The notes beneath the pieces were generated by a model, which saw only the letters and a program-made list of their open reading frames with translations, was not told the origin of the DNA and made no database searches. Below, piece after piece: positions 35,555 to 47,690 of a stretch of DNA of 64,000 bases. The number at the start of each line of letters is the position of its first letter. The first letter of the stretch is position 1. This DNA is from Theropithecus gelada (taxonomy: Eukaryota > Chordata > Mammalia > Primates > Cercopithecidae), in contig NC_037670.1 of assembly GCF_003255815.1 (NCBI RefSeq), forward strand, positions 30,612,981-30,676,980, written 5' to 3'. A program made the translations under genes and the position numbers.

Positions 35555-37938
35555 TAGACATATCTTGTTACATTATGCTTCACTTTATTGTACTTCACAG
35601 ATACTGACTTTTTTACAAATTGAAGATTTGTTGCAACCCTGACTTGAGCAAGTCTATTAGTGCTATTTTTCCAACAGCATATGCTCAGTTTGTTTCTCTG
35701 TGTCACATTTTGGTAATTATCACAATATTTCAAAATTTTCATTGTTATTATATCTGTTATGGTGGTATGTACTCAGTGATCTTTGATGTTATCATTGTAA
35801 TTGTTTTAGGGCACCATGAACCATTCTCATATAGGATGACAAAATTAATTGATGAATGTTGTGTCTGTTCTTACTTCTCCACTGAAAAACCATTCCCTTA
35901 TCTCTCTCCCTCTCTGCGAGCCTCCCTATTCACTGACACACTACAATATTGAAATTAAGCCAATGAATAACCCAACAGTGGGCTCTAAGTGTTGAAATGA
36001 AAGGAAGAGTTGTATATCTCTTACTTTGCATCAAAAGCTAGAAATGATTAAACTTAGGAAAGCATGTCAAAAGCCAACATGGGCTAAAAGCTAGATCTCT
36101 TGTGCCAGTTAGACAAATTGTATATGCAAAAGATACGTTCATTAAGGAAATTAAAAATGTTACTCCAGTGAACACAGAAATGATTAAAAAAAAGAGAGAG
36201 AGAGAGAGACAGCCTTATTGCTGATATGAAGAAAATGTTAATGATCTAGATAGAAGATCAAACTAACGACAACATTCCCTTAAGCCAAAGCCTACTTCAG
36301 AGTAAGGCCCTAACTCTCTTAAATTCTATGAAGTCTAAGAGAGGTGAGGAAGCTGCAGAAGAAAAGTGTGAAGCTAGAAATTGATTCATTAAGTTTAAGG
36401 AAAGAAGCCACCTCTATAACATAGAAGTAGGAGGTGGAGCAGCAAGTGCTGATGGAGAAGCTGCAGCAAGTTACCCAGAAGATCTAGCAAAAATTATTAA
36501 GGTGGCAGCTGTAAACAACACATTTTCCATGTAGATGAAACAGCCTTCTGTTGGAAGAAGATGCCATCTAGAAATTTCACAGCTACAGAGGAGAAGTCAA
36601 TGCATGGCTTCAAAGCTTCAAAGGACAGGCTGACTCTTTTGAATCACGTAATACATCAGGTGACTTAAGGTGAAGCCAATGCTTGTTTACCGTTCTTAAA
36701 ATCCTAGGTCCCTAAAGAATTACACTAAATGTACTTTGCCTGTAGATGGAACAACAAAGCCTGGATGACAGCACACCTTTTTACAGCATACTTTACTGAA
36801 TATTTTAAGCCCACTGTTGAGACCTGCTCAAAAAAAATTCCTTTCAAAACATTACTGCTCATTGACAATGCACCAACTCACCCAAGAGCTCTGATAGAGA
36901 CATGCAAGGAGATTACTGTTATTTTTATGCCTCCTAACACGACATCCATTCTGCAGCCCATCAATTGAGGAGCAATTTTAACTTCATGTCCTACTATTTT
37001 AGAAATACCTTTTGTAAAGCTATAGCTGCCATAGATAGTGATTCCTCTGATGGAATTGGTTTTTAATAGAAAACTTCTGGAAAGGATTCACCATTCTAGA
37101 TTCCATTAAGAACATTTGTGATTCATGGAAGGAGGTCAAAATATCAACATTAACAGGAGTTTGGAAGAAGTTGATTCTAACCCTTATAAATGACTTTGAG
37201 GGATTTTAGACTTCAGTGGAGGAAGGAACTGCACGTATGGCAGAAATAGCAAGAGAACTAGAATTAGAAGTGGAGCCTGAAGATGTGACTGAATTTCTGC
37301 AACCTCATGAGTAAATTTTAACAGATGAGGAGTTGCTTCCTATGGATTAGCAAAAAAGTGGCTTTTCAAGATGGAATCTATTACTTGTGAAGATGCTGTG
37401 AACATTGTTAAAGTGAGAACAAAAGGATTTAGAATATTACGTAAACTTAGTTGACAAAGCAGCAGCAAAATTTGAGAGAATTCACTCTAATTTTGAGAGA
37501 AGTTCTACTGTGAGTAAAATGCTACCAAACAACATTGAATACTACAGAGAAAACTTTTGTGAAAGGAAAAGTCAATCAATGCAGTGAACTTCACTGTTGT
37601 CTTATTTTAAGAAATTGCCACAGCCACCCCAACCTTCAGCAACCACCACCCTGATAAGTCAGCAACCATCAACATCTAGGCAAGACCCTCCACCAGCGAA
37701 AAGATTAGGAGTTGCTGAAAGCTCAGATGACTGTTAGCATTTTCTAGCAATGAAGCATTTTTAAATTAAGGTATGCCCATTGTTTTTTAGACATAATGCT
37801 GTTGCACACTTAATTGATTACAGTATAGTGTAAATATAACTTGGAAACCAAAAAATTTGTATGACTTGCTTTATTGTGATATTTGCTTCATTGTGGTGGT
37901 CTGGAACCATCCCTGCCATGTCTTCAATGTATGCCTGT
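35555..37938 (+). mobile_element. Tigger1 DNA transposon, near full length
   Basis: The left end 'tagacatatcttgttacatt' and right end 'ggtggtctggaaccatccct ... atgcctg' are the Tigger1 termini as inverted repeats. About 2.38 kb separates them, close to the 2.4 kb family length, so the copy is almost complete. It is pogo/Tc1-mariner superfamily and is fossil in primates. Confidence 0.92.
36000..37740 (+). pseudogene. Decayed Tigger1 transposase (pogo-type DDE)
   Basis: The coding region of the Tigger1 transposon is fragmented by many stops and small indels. The longest surviving piece, 36729-36968 (79 codons), keeps part of the DDE catalytic domain: the hydrophobic strand ending LLLIDNAPTHP (with the second catalytic Asp) and the following MPPNTTSILQP segment, which leads up to the third catalytic residue. 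Upstream the helix-turn-helix DNA-binding part around 36000-36500 is recognisable only in broken frames. The C-terminal part around 37190-37740 is likewise broken. The family moved by cut and paste at TA sites; this copy cannot encode an active enzyme. It lies inside its own terminal repeats and has no host partner. Confidence 0.85.
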
Positions 37939-38009
37939 GCAGACTATTCATTAATCCCTGACGAGATGATTCTGTTTGTAGTTATGAGTTTTCATCACAT
38001 CTTCTCTCT

Positions 38010-38447
38010 CTCTTTCCCTTTACCCATTCATCCATCCATCCACCCACCATTCATCCATCCACCCACCCATCTACCTATTTATTCATCCACTCACCCAACC
38101 AGCTATCTACCCATTCTGTTTGTAGTCATGAGTCTTCATCTCTTCTTCTCTCTCTCCATCCCTTTATGCATTCATCTACCCACCATTCATCCATCCACCC
38201 ATCCATCCACTCACTCACCCATCTACCCATTCAGTCATCCACTTGTCCAAACAGCTATCCACTCACTCACCCATCAATCCATACACCTGTCCATCTGTCC
38301 ATCCATGGATCCATCTGTCTATCCATCCATCTATCCAGCTGTTCACCCATTTGTCCATCCATCCATCCATCCATCCATCTGACTATCCATCCAACTATCC
38401 ATCCATCCATTCACCCATCCATCCATTCATCCACCCCATCCATCTAT
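38010..38447. repeat. (CATC)n / (CCAT)n satellite
   Basis: About 430 bp of imperfect CATC/CACC/TATC tetramers. It stays open in several frames at once because the 4-base unit rarely makes stops on the plus strand, which produces long histidine/proline/serine/isoleucine frames that are not genes. Confidence 0.97.
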
Positions 38448-38993
38448 TTTCCAAAAGTATTTATTAAACATATACTTGGTTTGCAGGGATGGCAGCAGGC
38501 TCTGTGTGGGATTTCAGGACATGCTGAAGAAGGACCCTTGTCTTAGGGGAACTTTTATTTGAGCTGGGAAGACAGACTCATGAGGCAAAGATAACACAGG
38601 AGAATGATCAAAACTGAGGAGTACAAGAGAGTCATGGGGACCTCTTCACCCCTTGCCTCACTCTCCTTCTCCTCCATTTTCTTGGACACCTGTGTAGAAG
38701 CCTTTCTCTGTCAAACTTCTTCCTGAGATAAAAGTAATTATGTGGTCACATTGACACTTCCTGGGAAAAGGCATTATTGAGCTGCTTCACAAAGGCTTCC
38801 TGAGTAAATGGTTTTGTTATTGTAGCCAGACCCTCCTACTCACTCAGAGGAATGTCATTGTGGTAAATGGGCCATTACTCAGTTTTGCAGAATGTATTAA
38901 TACATTAAAAATTAAAACTGAATATGCCCTCTTTTGGACACAGTCTCACAGTATGATTTCCATTCAGGGTAATTATCCTTTTATTAATATTAT
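38448..38993. other. Non-coding host DNA, nothing recognised
   Basis: No gene or repeat recognised. Confidence 0.45.
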
Positions 38994-39322
38994 ATAAATT
39001 TATAATTTTTTTTTTTTTTTTTTTTTGATACGGAGTCTCGCTCTGTCACCCAGGCTGGACTGCAGTGGCCGGATCTCAGCTCATTGCAAGCTCCGCCTCC
39101 CGGGTTCACGCCATTCTCCAGCCTCAGCCTCCCGAGTAGCTGGGACTACAGGCGCCCGCCACCTCGCCCGGCTAGTTTTTTGTATTTCTTAATAGAGACG
39201 GGGTTTCACCGTGTTAGCCAGGATGGTCTCGATCTCCTGACCTCGTGATCTGCCCGTCTCGGCCTCCCAAAGTGCTGGGATTACAGGCTTGAGCCACCGC
39301 GCCCGGCCATAAATTTATAATT
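38994..39322 (-). mobile_element. AluYR-like young Alu (minus), cercopithecid type
   Basis: The target duplication ATAAATTTATAATT is perfect (38994-39007, 39309-39322). The body 39008-39308 is little diverged and keeps many CpGs. It reads 'cgccacctcgcccggctagt' and 'acaggcttgagccaccgcgc', bases that I associate with the AluYR lineages of Old World monkeys. Confidence 0.93.
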
Positions 39323-39585
39323 AAAAGGATAGTACTCACTATGATATTCTACGTTGGCCACCCAACTTTTACGGTGATTGTGATAAACAGGAGTTTGTCA
39401 GGGGAATGTGATCAGTATGATGAGGAAGGTGTGAGCTAGAGATCAGGCCAGAACATCAACAACGGCAGAAAGATAGGGTGGAGAAGAACTTCCATATATT
39501 AGAGGGGCTCTCACATGAAGAGGGAGAAGGTTTGTCCTGAATTGACCTAGAAGGTCAAAGCTAAGATAGAATTCTAAAGCAGAGT
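39323..39585. other. Non-coding host DNA, nothing recognised
   Basis: No gene or repeat recognised. Confidence 0.4.
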
Positions 39586-40500
39586 TTAGTTCAGTAAGAA
39601 ACTACTTTTGAAACAACCAAAATGTCTATCAAGTGATAAATGGATAAGAGTGGCATATCCATTTGATGCAATATTATTCAGCAATGAAAAGGAACTAAAG
39701 GCAGTACTGCAATTTATTACAGTATGTGCTGCAACATGGATGAACCTTGAAAATGTTATATTAAGCAAAATAAGCCAATAACAAAAATCCACATGTTGCA
39801 TGATTCCATTTATGTGAAATATCCAGGATAGGCAAATCCATAGAGACAGAAAAGTAGATTAGTGGTTGCCTAGGGCTAAGGTGTGGAGGGAAATGGGGAG
39901 TGACTGTTAACGGTTATGGGGTTTCTTATAGGTGTAATGAGGACATTCTAAAATTGCTGCAATGGTTGCACAACTCTGTGAATGTATTAAAAAACTATTG
40001 AACACTTTACATGAATGAATTGTATAGTATGTACATTTCTCAATAAAGCTGTTATAAAGACTGGGTGCGGTGACTTAGGCCTGTAATCCCAGCACTTTGG
40101 GAGGCCAAGGCGGGCGAATCACGAGGTCAGACATTTGAGAGCAGCCTGGCCAACAGTGAAACCCTGTCTGTACTAAAAATACAAAAATTAGCTGGGCATG
40201 GTGGTGCGCACCTGTAGTCCCAGCTACTCGGGAGGCTGAGGCAAGAGAATCGCTTGAACCTGGGAGGTGGAGGTTGCAGTGAGCTGAAATTGTGCCACTG
40301 CACTCCAGCCTGGGCCACAGAGCAAGACTCTGTCTCAAAACAAAACAAAAAAAAAGCTGTTATAAAAAATAATGTCTGTTTTTAACTTAAAAAAAAATAA
40401 ACCACTTCTTAACTACTTCTTAAAATTATTGGATTGAACACTTTACTGTGGGTAAATTGCATAGTACATAAATTTCTCGATAAAGCTATTATAAAAAAAT
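39586..40500 (+). mobile_element. LINE-1 3'-region fragment split by an Alu
   Basis: 'atgtctatcaagtgataaat', 'attattcagcaatgaaaagg', 'ggttgcacaactctgtgaat' and 'gaacactttacatgaatgaa' are L1 3' end text. The Alu at 40059-40352 was inserted near its 3' end. After it, similar tail text is repeated at 40425-40500, suggesting a small duplication of the L1 tail. Confidence 0.85.
40045..40366 (+). mobile_element. Alu (plus) with target-site duplication
   Basis: AAAGCTGTTATAAA at 40045-40058 and 40353-40366 is perfect. Full-length Alu between. Confidence 0.96.
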
Positions 40501-41640
40501 GATTGGCCTGTTTTTAAAAAGAGGAAATACTTCTTGAAAATAAAGGTGAAAAAATAAACTAGCGCAGTGCTTTATCTGTGGAAGGCCCTGGCTACCCCCA
40601 GGCTCCCTTTTCCTATCCCCCTCTGTTGTCCAGCAATGGGAAGACTTAGTTGAGGTACACATAATCCTGTCATCCCTGGAGATTCTCGCAAACACTGGTG
40701 ACCATCTGAAGGGGGGTTGTAGAAAGTTCCCTCAATGACAGGGAGGCTGGGTCTTGGTTCACATTTTCTTGAAAGTAGAGCCTGGGGCATAGACTTGGGG
40801 CAGCTCATTGATTGGGAGGTGATCCCAGGAACCAGCAGGGAGGAGCAGGTGTATTACCAAGGTCACTGCAATGAGCATGGAGCTCAGCTCTCCAAGTCCT
40901 CCTGAGGAGTGTACAGAACACCTCCCTAGATGGGCTGCTAGAAGGGTGGGAGGCTGGGCCACTCTACACCAACTGCTATCCCCACTGCATGAGGACTGCC
41001 CCGTAGGATGTTAACTCTTCCACACTCTCAGGTGTGGGAGCCATAGGAGCTACCACAAGACCCTGGGGCTCAAAGCAGAACAATGTGTACAGCATGCCTC
41101 AGGGGAGATGCTATGAATAAAGTGAATCTGAACTCACATGGGAGTCTACCACCGCTGTGACTGAAATCAGAGGTGGCTCACAAATGGGTTATGAGCACCT
41201 GAGGCACCCGCCACAGTGGGCCATTTAGGCTCACACAAGCAATTTAATGACTATGACTAGCATTTTCCAAAAATGAAGTAAAAGAGAGTAACATAGAAAT
41301 TATCAAATGCATTACATCTGAAAAGTCTTATTTCAGGAATTTTTTGTTTTGTTAACATGCTAAATGTGCCTCTGTATATATGTGTATTTCGGGTTGCAAC
41401 CTACAGTGTTTTCATTCCTATGAGTCAGGGTGGAAAATGCTGCTCAGCTGGAATTATCTCTTAATTCTTTCAGAAAATGAAGTTCATTTTAACTTGTATT
41501 TTTAGATTATAGCAGGGTAATTGAAGAGCTGTGCGTCCTGGTGAAAGAACATGGAATGAGTCCAAGGAGATTTGGACCCTGATCTTGCCTCTGTTTCTTA
41601 GGAATAATATGATCTCGGACTATTTTCCTTGAAGAGTTCT
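40501..41640. other. Non-coding host DNA, nothing recognised
   Basis: Overlapping minus-strand frames at 40489-40962 have no domain. No repeat recognised. Confidence 0.45.
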
Positions 41641-41685
41641 GGTATATCAGTTAAGGTTCTCCAGAGAAACAGAAGCAATAGGATT

Positions 41686-41731
<46 letters not shown>

Positions 41732-42290
41732 CGATCGATAGATAGACAGATAGATAATAGGTAGATGATAGATAGATAATAGATGTATAGGTAGATAGAA
41801 TTATAGATTATAGATAGGTAGGTAGATGATAGATGATCGATAACATACACATATTATATATCATAATATATATTATTATATCTCATAATATATATGAGAT
41901 ATAATATAATATATAGAGAGAGAGAGAAAGAGAGGGAGAGAGACAGAGAGAGAGAGATTTTATTTTAGGAAATTGGCTCCTGCATGCCATTGTGGTGTTG
42001 GCAACTCTGAAATCTCTAGGGCAGGCCAGCAGGCTGGAAACTCAGGTAAAGTTTCTATGTCACAGTCTTGAGGCAGAGTTTCTTCTCTGGAAAACCTGTT
42101 TTTCTCTTAAAGTCTTCAACAGATTAGATGAAGCCCACTCATATTATCAAAGGTAGCTTCCATTATTTTAGGTCAAGTGATTGTAGATGTTAACCACATC
42201 CACAAAACACCTTCGCAGCAACACCTAGGTCAGTGTTGGACAAACTGTTGGATATTACAGCCTGCCAAGGTGACACATAGGAAAGACCAT
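41641..42290 (-). mobile_element. LTR-like repeat interrupted by microsatellites, family uncertain
   Basis: Starts 'tatatcagttaaggttctcc agagaaacagaagc' (two parts) and continues after the microsatellite with 'aaattggctcctgcatgcca' and 'cttcaacagattagatgaag', ending 'ccaaggtgacaca'. This is a common primate repeat with a TATA-type microsatellite at its A-rich centre. I cannot name the family. Confidence 0.5.
41682..41958. repeat. Compound microsatellite (GATA)n, (TA)n, (GA)n
   Basis: GATA units run from about 41682 to 41850 with a few GATC/GACA variants, followed by TATAATA tracts to about 41915 and then (GA)n to 41958. Confidence 0.97.
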
Positions 42291-43462
42291 CAACCTAATG
42301 TAGGGATTTGAATACAGGAATATCCATGGTTCTTTTCCGTTCTGTAGTTTTTTGAATGTGAGCTCATTCTCTGACCGTCTTAAAGCTAAGTGCTTTAAAG
42401 CATTTGCAGACTGAGCCTTCGTTTCTGTTATTGGAAATTCTGGAATGTTTGAGCCCAACCCTATGCTTAGTCTGACAGGGGAGAGGACTCAGGTGCAGAG
42501 AGGTTAACTGACTCTGTAGGGGCCCCCACCATAAGCCAGTGATCCAACATTTGCTGGGAGTGAGACACCTTGTCTTCCTTAGAGTGTGATGGGTTCCAAA
42601 GTGATAGTTTGCTCTGGCCAAGTGGGGAAGGAAGTACTTTGTTTGAACAGAATCTCAACTTCGCTGTGAGTGGTTCTCATTCTCCTGAACACAGGGATTG
42701 TCGTGTTTTCATTTGATGGGCAAACATTATTGAGAGCACATTTTCTATAGAGCCTGCTTCCCTTCCTCACGGGAGGCAGAGAAGGATTTCTCGACTGAAA
42801 AGGAGGGCAGCAGCTGTTCTGGGAAACTCAACTCATTCGGCTTGGATGGGTTTTCAGTCATTGGAACCAGATGTGCAAATGTGTCTGGGCCCCTCCACTT
42901 CTCCACAGGGTGACCAAAACCCAGAAGCGGGCATGTAGCTTCATGAAGGATCTTCCACGTGTTGGGTAGGGGTGGAGGAGGGGGGTCTTCAGCCCGGAAT
43001 GCATTGGCCACGCTCCCAGCCCACCTTCCTCCTTGCTCTCTGGCCTTCTAATCATGTCAACATGGTAGCAGCTAGGCTCAACTAAAGCTCCCCGTCTTGA
43101 CACATGTTTAGTTCTTCCTTTAGCAGAGATTAAGCAATGTCTGAGTCAGTCAAGGTTCCAGTCTCTCCTCCGTGGCTTCTGAAGAGTTTAGTTTAAGCTC
43201 CAATTCTATCTGTTTTATATCTTTGAGATCTGTGTAACGTTTCACTTGAGGAAAACAAGTTCCATTGCTTAGAAAAGTCTGAAAGCCATTGCTGAGGGTA
43301 ATGGGAAACCATCTGAGGTTATAGTTTTAGATGTGATAGAATGTAATATAACGTTAAAACACAAGGGGAAAATTATGAAGTCACAATCCTCCAAAATACT
43401 TGTTTACAATACCTTTATTTATGTAGTCTTCTCTATAAGAGTCAGAGTCAAAAGTTCCGTGT
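42291..43462. other. Non-coding host DNA, nothing recognised
   Basis: Several overlapping minus-strand frames (42255-43103) have no recognisable domain. No repeat family assigned. Confidence 0.45.
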
Positions 43463-43797
43463 CCAGTCTAAAATTATTATTATTATTATTATTATTATTA
43501 TTTTGAGACAGAGTTTGGCTCTTGTTGCCCAGGCTGGAGTGCAATAGTGCAGTCTCGGCTCACTGCAACCTCCACCTCCCGGGTTCAAGCGATTCTCCTG
43601 CCTCAGCCTCCAGAGTAGCTGGGATGACAGGCACGCACCACCACGCCCAGCTAATTTTTTGTATTTAGTAGAGACGGGGTTTCACCATGTTGTTCAGGCT
43701 GGTCTGGAACTCCTGACCTCAGGTGATCCACCTGCCTCGGCCTCCCGAAGTGCTGGGATTATAGGCCTGAGCCACCGCGCCTGGCCCAGTCTGAAAT
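43463..43797 (-). mobile_element. Alu (minus) with (ATT)n tail and target-site duplication
   Basis: CCAGTCTAAAAT (43463-43474) and CCAGTCTGAAAT (43786-43797) flank the Alu. Its reversed A-tail has become an (ATT)n microsatellite at about 43473-43502. Confidence 0.95.
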
Positions 43798-45229
43798 AAT
43801 CAACCAGGGAAAGGTATATTGACACAAAGAAAAACACATCTTCCTTGTAACAAGTTGGGCTAGGACCTAGGAGTCTGGTCTAACATGTATGCATCAGAAG
43901 AAAGACTGAGTTAGAGCAGATGGTGATTTTTGCTGCCCCAAAAACAGCAGAGGAGGTCAACTCCAGTTTCGCCTCTGTTTCCCAGACCGTGAGCAGCAAG
44001 TATGCCCATTCCGGCGAGCCAGCAGATACTTCCAAACTTGGAAGCCTGGCTTTTCGTCCAATGGACGATAATTTCCCAAGGTTCTTGTTTCACACTCCAA
44101 GAGCATAAATGTCAAGCCAGGAATGCAATCTACATTTTAGATGGGAGAAAGCCCTGTTTCTCACAGAAACCTCAAGTGATCTCTAGTTTCTTTTTTTCCT
44201 CCTGTGTATGTCATTAAGCAAAATAAAAAGCTACTGCTTGTCCTCAGAGGGAAAATAAACACCTTTGGAAATTAAAAAGTCCTGGTGTGGTGTTGACTTT
44301 TAGTTGTGCTTTTGCTCATGGGAAATAGTAATTACGTTAGAGCCAAATGTATTCAGAGAAGTCATTTTGATGTTTCAGCCCAACTAAAAGGGCAATGACC
44401 ATTTAACACTCTGTTCTCTGGTTGGCTTTGTCCATGCTGCTTGGCAAAATGGCAGACAAGTGTGTGCTGTGGCACAGGGGTTCACAGCAGGCTGGGTATG
44501 AGGATCCAGTGAGGTAGAAGGCTGGGAGGGGGTGTGAGAGCTGGTGGCAGCATAGTGTGGCTAAGGAACTCGGCCCGGCCTCTGGGGTTTCCATGAGAAT
44601 CAGCACGGAGATGGACGTGGGCTTAATGTTTCACAAAACGCTGCCAGTGGATTTATGGATTCCCTGTCTCCTGCATTCTCCCTCTAGGCCACTGCTCTTC
44701 CTTCAGCTACATCCATTTCAGATCCAAGACTGGAAGAACATTCTTGACTTAGTCTTGTTCCAGGTCTTCTCTCAAGCATTTGACTTTTGGCAGAGCTGGA
44801 GGATAACTATGACTAAATACATGGCTCAGATTTCTTAGTTTCCCAACCCTTTTTCAGTTTTCACCTGAAAAACACAGGCATTCTTACTGAGGGTCTCCCA
44901 GCCTGGTTTTGCTCTCTTTTGCAGGAAGGCAGCAGTGTGCTCTCCTAGTTGTCTGACAGGCTACTGAGGAAGTGGGTCTGGGTGAGGTCCAAGATGCTGG
45001 AACCTGGGTCAGTTGTCAGAGATAGGGTCTGGGAGAAGATATGGTTGTCAGTAACAGCTGAGATTTTTCTAGTGACTTTTGCTCTCTTACCTGGGGTCAA
45101 CTGAAGAAGAATGAAATCTTTCTTGGCTCTCAAGAGTATTAAGCAGCTAAGGTATAGTTCCCTCCAAGGTGCTCCAGATCATTCTGAGCTCAGATCCACT
45201 TCTGGTTGTAGAAGAGATTGCTAGCAGCC
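43798..45229. other. Unique non-coding host DNA, nothing recognised
   Basis: No gene, repeat or exon recognised by eye. Confidence 0.45.
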
Positions 45230-45480
45230 ATTCAATAAAGAACCTACTATTACTGCTACTGTATCTTCCACCTGTTGAATGCTGGCTCACTGCCAGGGAC
45301 CTTGTATACATCATCACCTATCTCAACCCTGCTACGTAGGTATTATCATTATCGCCGCTTTGCAGAAGAGGAGATGGAAACTTCAAGAGGCTAATCAATT
45401 TGTCCAAGGACACACAGGTGGGGAGTGGTAGAGGTAGGATCCAAACCCAGGCAGTTTGACTCCAAAGCAGTCTTTCCCCT
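45230..45480 (-). mobile_element. MIR SINE (minus)
   Basis: 'tgctacgtaggtattatcat', 'tttgcagaagaggagatgga', 'caaggacacacaggtgggga' and 'ccaaacccaggcagtttgac' follow reversed MIR order. Confidence 0.88.
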
Positions 45481-45629
45481 TCCATTATTGATGCACACTG
45501 TCTTCAATATCATTTTTATATCTTCACATTTCCAAGTTCAATTCAAGCAAAAGCCCTCCCGGTAGATCCTCCTGGCTCTTTTCCCTTTTAGTTTCTTTCT
45601 TTTTCTTTTTGCTTGGCTCAGGCAGAGGC

Positions 45630-45790
45630 CATTTATTTATTCAGCAACAAATATTTATTGATTGTGTACTGTGTCCACGCACTGTTCTAGACACTTAGGC
45701 TAGAACAATGAACAAAAGAGAGGAGACCTCCGCCCTCATGGAGCTTATATTCCTATTGAGAGAGGCCAATATGTAAATGTTCTGAAGGAA
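45630..45790 (-). mobile_element. L2 fragment
   Basis: 'tttatttattcagcaacaaa', 'cactgttctagacacttagg' and 'tcatggagcttatattccta' match a reversed L2 3' region. Confidence 0.65.
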
Positions 45791-46392
45791 AATAAAGGAA
45801 CAAGAGAGAAAACCTCCCAGCATTACTCTGATACCACATCCAGACAAAAATGTTACAAAAAAGAAACTAAAATCCAATATGCTTCATGAACATAAATACA
45901 AAAATTATTTTGAGATATTAAGAAATTGAATACAGTAATATAGAAAAAGAATAATATACTACAACCAAGTGGGTTTTTCCTAGGAAGTCAAGCTCATTAC
46001 CTGGGTGTGAAAATAATCTGTACACCAAACGCCCATGACATGCAATTTACCCACGCGACAAACCTGTGCATGTACCCCCTGAACATAAAATAAAAGATGG
46101 AAAGGAAAAAAACAAAATTTAAAAAAACTTATACCCAAAGACAGAGCATTAATACAGTAAGAATAGAATTTTAGAATAAATATGTTTTATATCCCCAGAG
46201 AATACAAAGATATTGTATCCACAGCAATATTAAACTAAGGGTCATGACATTGAAATATTTTTTAAAAATCAGTCAAAGTACTCCATCCTAAAGAAGAAAA
46301 ACAACATGACAATATCAATTTATGTAGAAGAACTATTTGATAATATTCGAAATGCATCAATGACTTTTTTAAAAGCTCGTCAAACTAGGTAA

Positions 46393-46737
46393 AGAAGAGT
46401 CCTTCTTTTTTTGTTTTTTTGTTTTTTTGTTTTTTTTTGAGATGGAGTCTTCCTCTGTCGCCCAGGCTGGAGTGCAGTGGCACGATCTCAGCTTGTTGCA
46501 ACCTCTGCCTCCCAGGTTCAAGCAATTCTCCTGCCTCAGCATCCCAAGCAGCTGGGATTACAGGTGCGTGCCCCCACACTTGGCTAATTTTTGTATTTTT
46601 AGTAGAGATGGGGTTTCACCATGTTGGCCAGGCTAGTCTGGAACTCCTGACCTCAGGTGATCCACCTGCCTTGGCCTCCAAAAGTGCTGGGATTACAGGC
46701 GTGAGCCACTGCACCTGGCCAGAAGAGTCCTTCTTTT
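46393..46737 (-). mobile_element. Alu (minus) with 17-bp target-site duplication
   Basis: AGAAGAGTCCTTCTTTT at 46393-46409 and 46721-46737 is perfect. The Alu sits inside L1 ORF2 sequence. Confidence 0.97.
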
Positions 46738-47409
46738 ACCTGATAAGTGGTATTTACAAAAACCTACAGCTAACATTACACTTAATGAGGAAAGGGGATG
46801 CTTTTCCCCTAAGGCTGAGAACAACGTTGTCCTCTCTTACTACTCCTATTCAACATTATTTTGGGGGCTCTAGGCAGTGCGGTGAGTCAAGAAATGAAAT
46901 AATACACATCCAGTTTGGAAAGTAAGAGATAAAAAAATCCCTACTAGCAGACAGCATGATTGTCTACATAGAAAACCCCAAGGAATCTATAAATAAGCTA
47001 GAAAAATTAACCAAGTTTAGTAAGGTTATGGGATACAAGGTCAACACACACAAAAATCAATCATATTTCTATATTCTAGCAATGTACAATTGGAAGTTGA
47101 AATGTATAAGTCAAGAAAATTTACAATAGCTCCTCCCCCACAAAATAAAATACTATAACAGAAACTTAACAAAAGTTGCACAGAATTTTTATGTTGACTG
47201 TTCCCAAAAAAAATCCTGGTAGCAAAAATCAAAGAAGAACCAAATAAATGAAGACAAACTATGTTCATGGATCGAAAGGCTTCACATAGCAAAGATGTCA
47301 ATTATCTTCAAATTCATCTATAGGATTATCACACTTTCCATCCAAATCACAGGAGGATTTTTTGTAATTTGATTCTAAAATTTATATGGCAAGCAAAAGG
47401 AATTTGAAT

Positions 47410-47568
47410 AGCAAAAACAATTTTTTTTTTAAATTTATTTATTATTATTATACTGTAAGTTGTAGGGTACATGTGCATAACGTGCAGGTTTGTTACATAT
47501 GTATACTTGTGCCTTGTTGGTGTGCTGCACCCATCAACTCGTCATTTACATCAGCAAAAACAATTTTT
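47410..47568 (-). mobile_element. 5'-truncated L1PA 3' end (minus) with target-site duplication
   Basis: AGCAAAAACAATTTTT at 47410-47425 and 47553-47568 flanks about 127 bp of reversed L1PA 3' end ('ttgtagggtacatgtgcata', 'cgtgcaggtttgttacatat'). It was inserted into older L1 sequence. Confidence 0.93.
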
Positions 47569-47690
47569 AAAAAGAAATATAAATTTGGAGAAATAATGCT
47601 GTGGTATTGGTGAAGAGATGAGCATATAAATCAATGGAACAGAATAGAGAGTCCAGAAATAGGTTCATGTAAATATGACCAAGTGATTTT

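Larger units (their letters stand above)
45791..47690 (+). mobile_element. LINE-1 ORF2 remnants with nested insertions
   Basis: Old L1 ORF2 text appears at 45900-46000 and 46140-46400, resumes at 46740-47400 after the Alu ('acagctaacattacacttaa', 'ctacatagaaaaccccaagg', 'tatgggatacaaggtcaaca') and continues beyond 47568. A separate, younger L1 3' tail is visible at 46005-46110 ('catgtaccccctgaacataa'). No open ORF2 frame survives. Confidence 0.85.

Noticed and set aside
36729..36968. A domesticated transposase gene
   Set aside because: It is one open piece of a Tigger1 whose remaining coding frame is broken and which still lies between its own terminal repeats.
37861..38546. Proteins of 126-173 residues rich in His, Pro, Ser and Ile
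   Set aside because: These are readings of the CATC microsatellite, open in more than one frame.
46419..46925. A 168-codon frame and similar 60-115 codon frames in other Alus
   Set aside because: They follow the standard Alu sequence in one of its habitually open frames.
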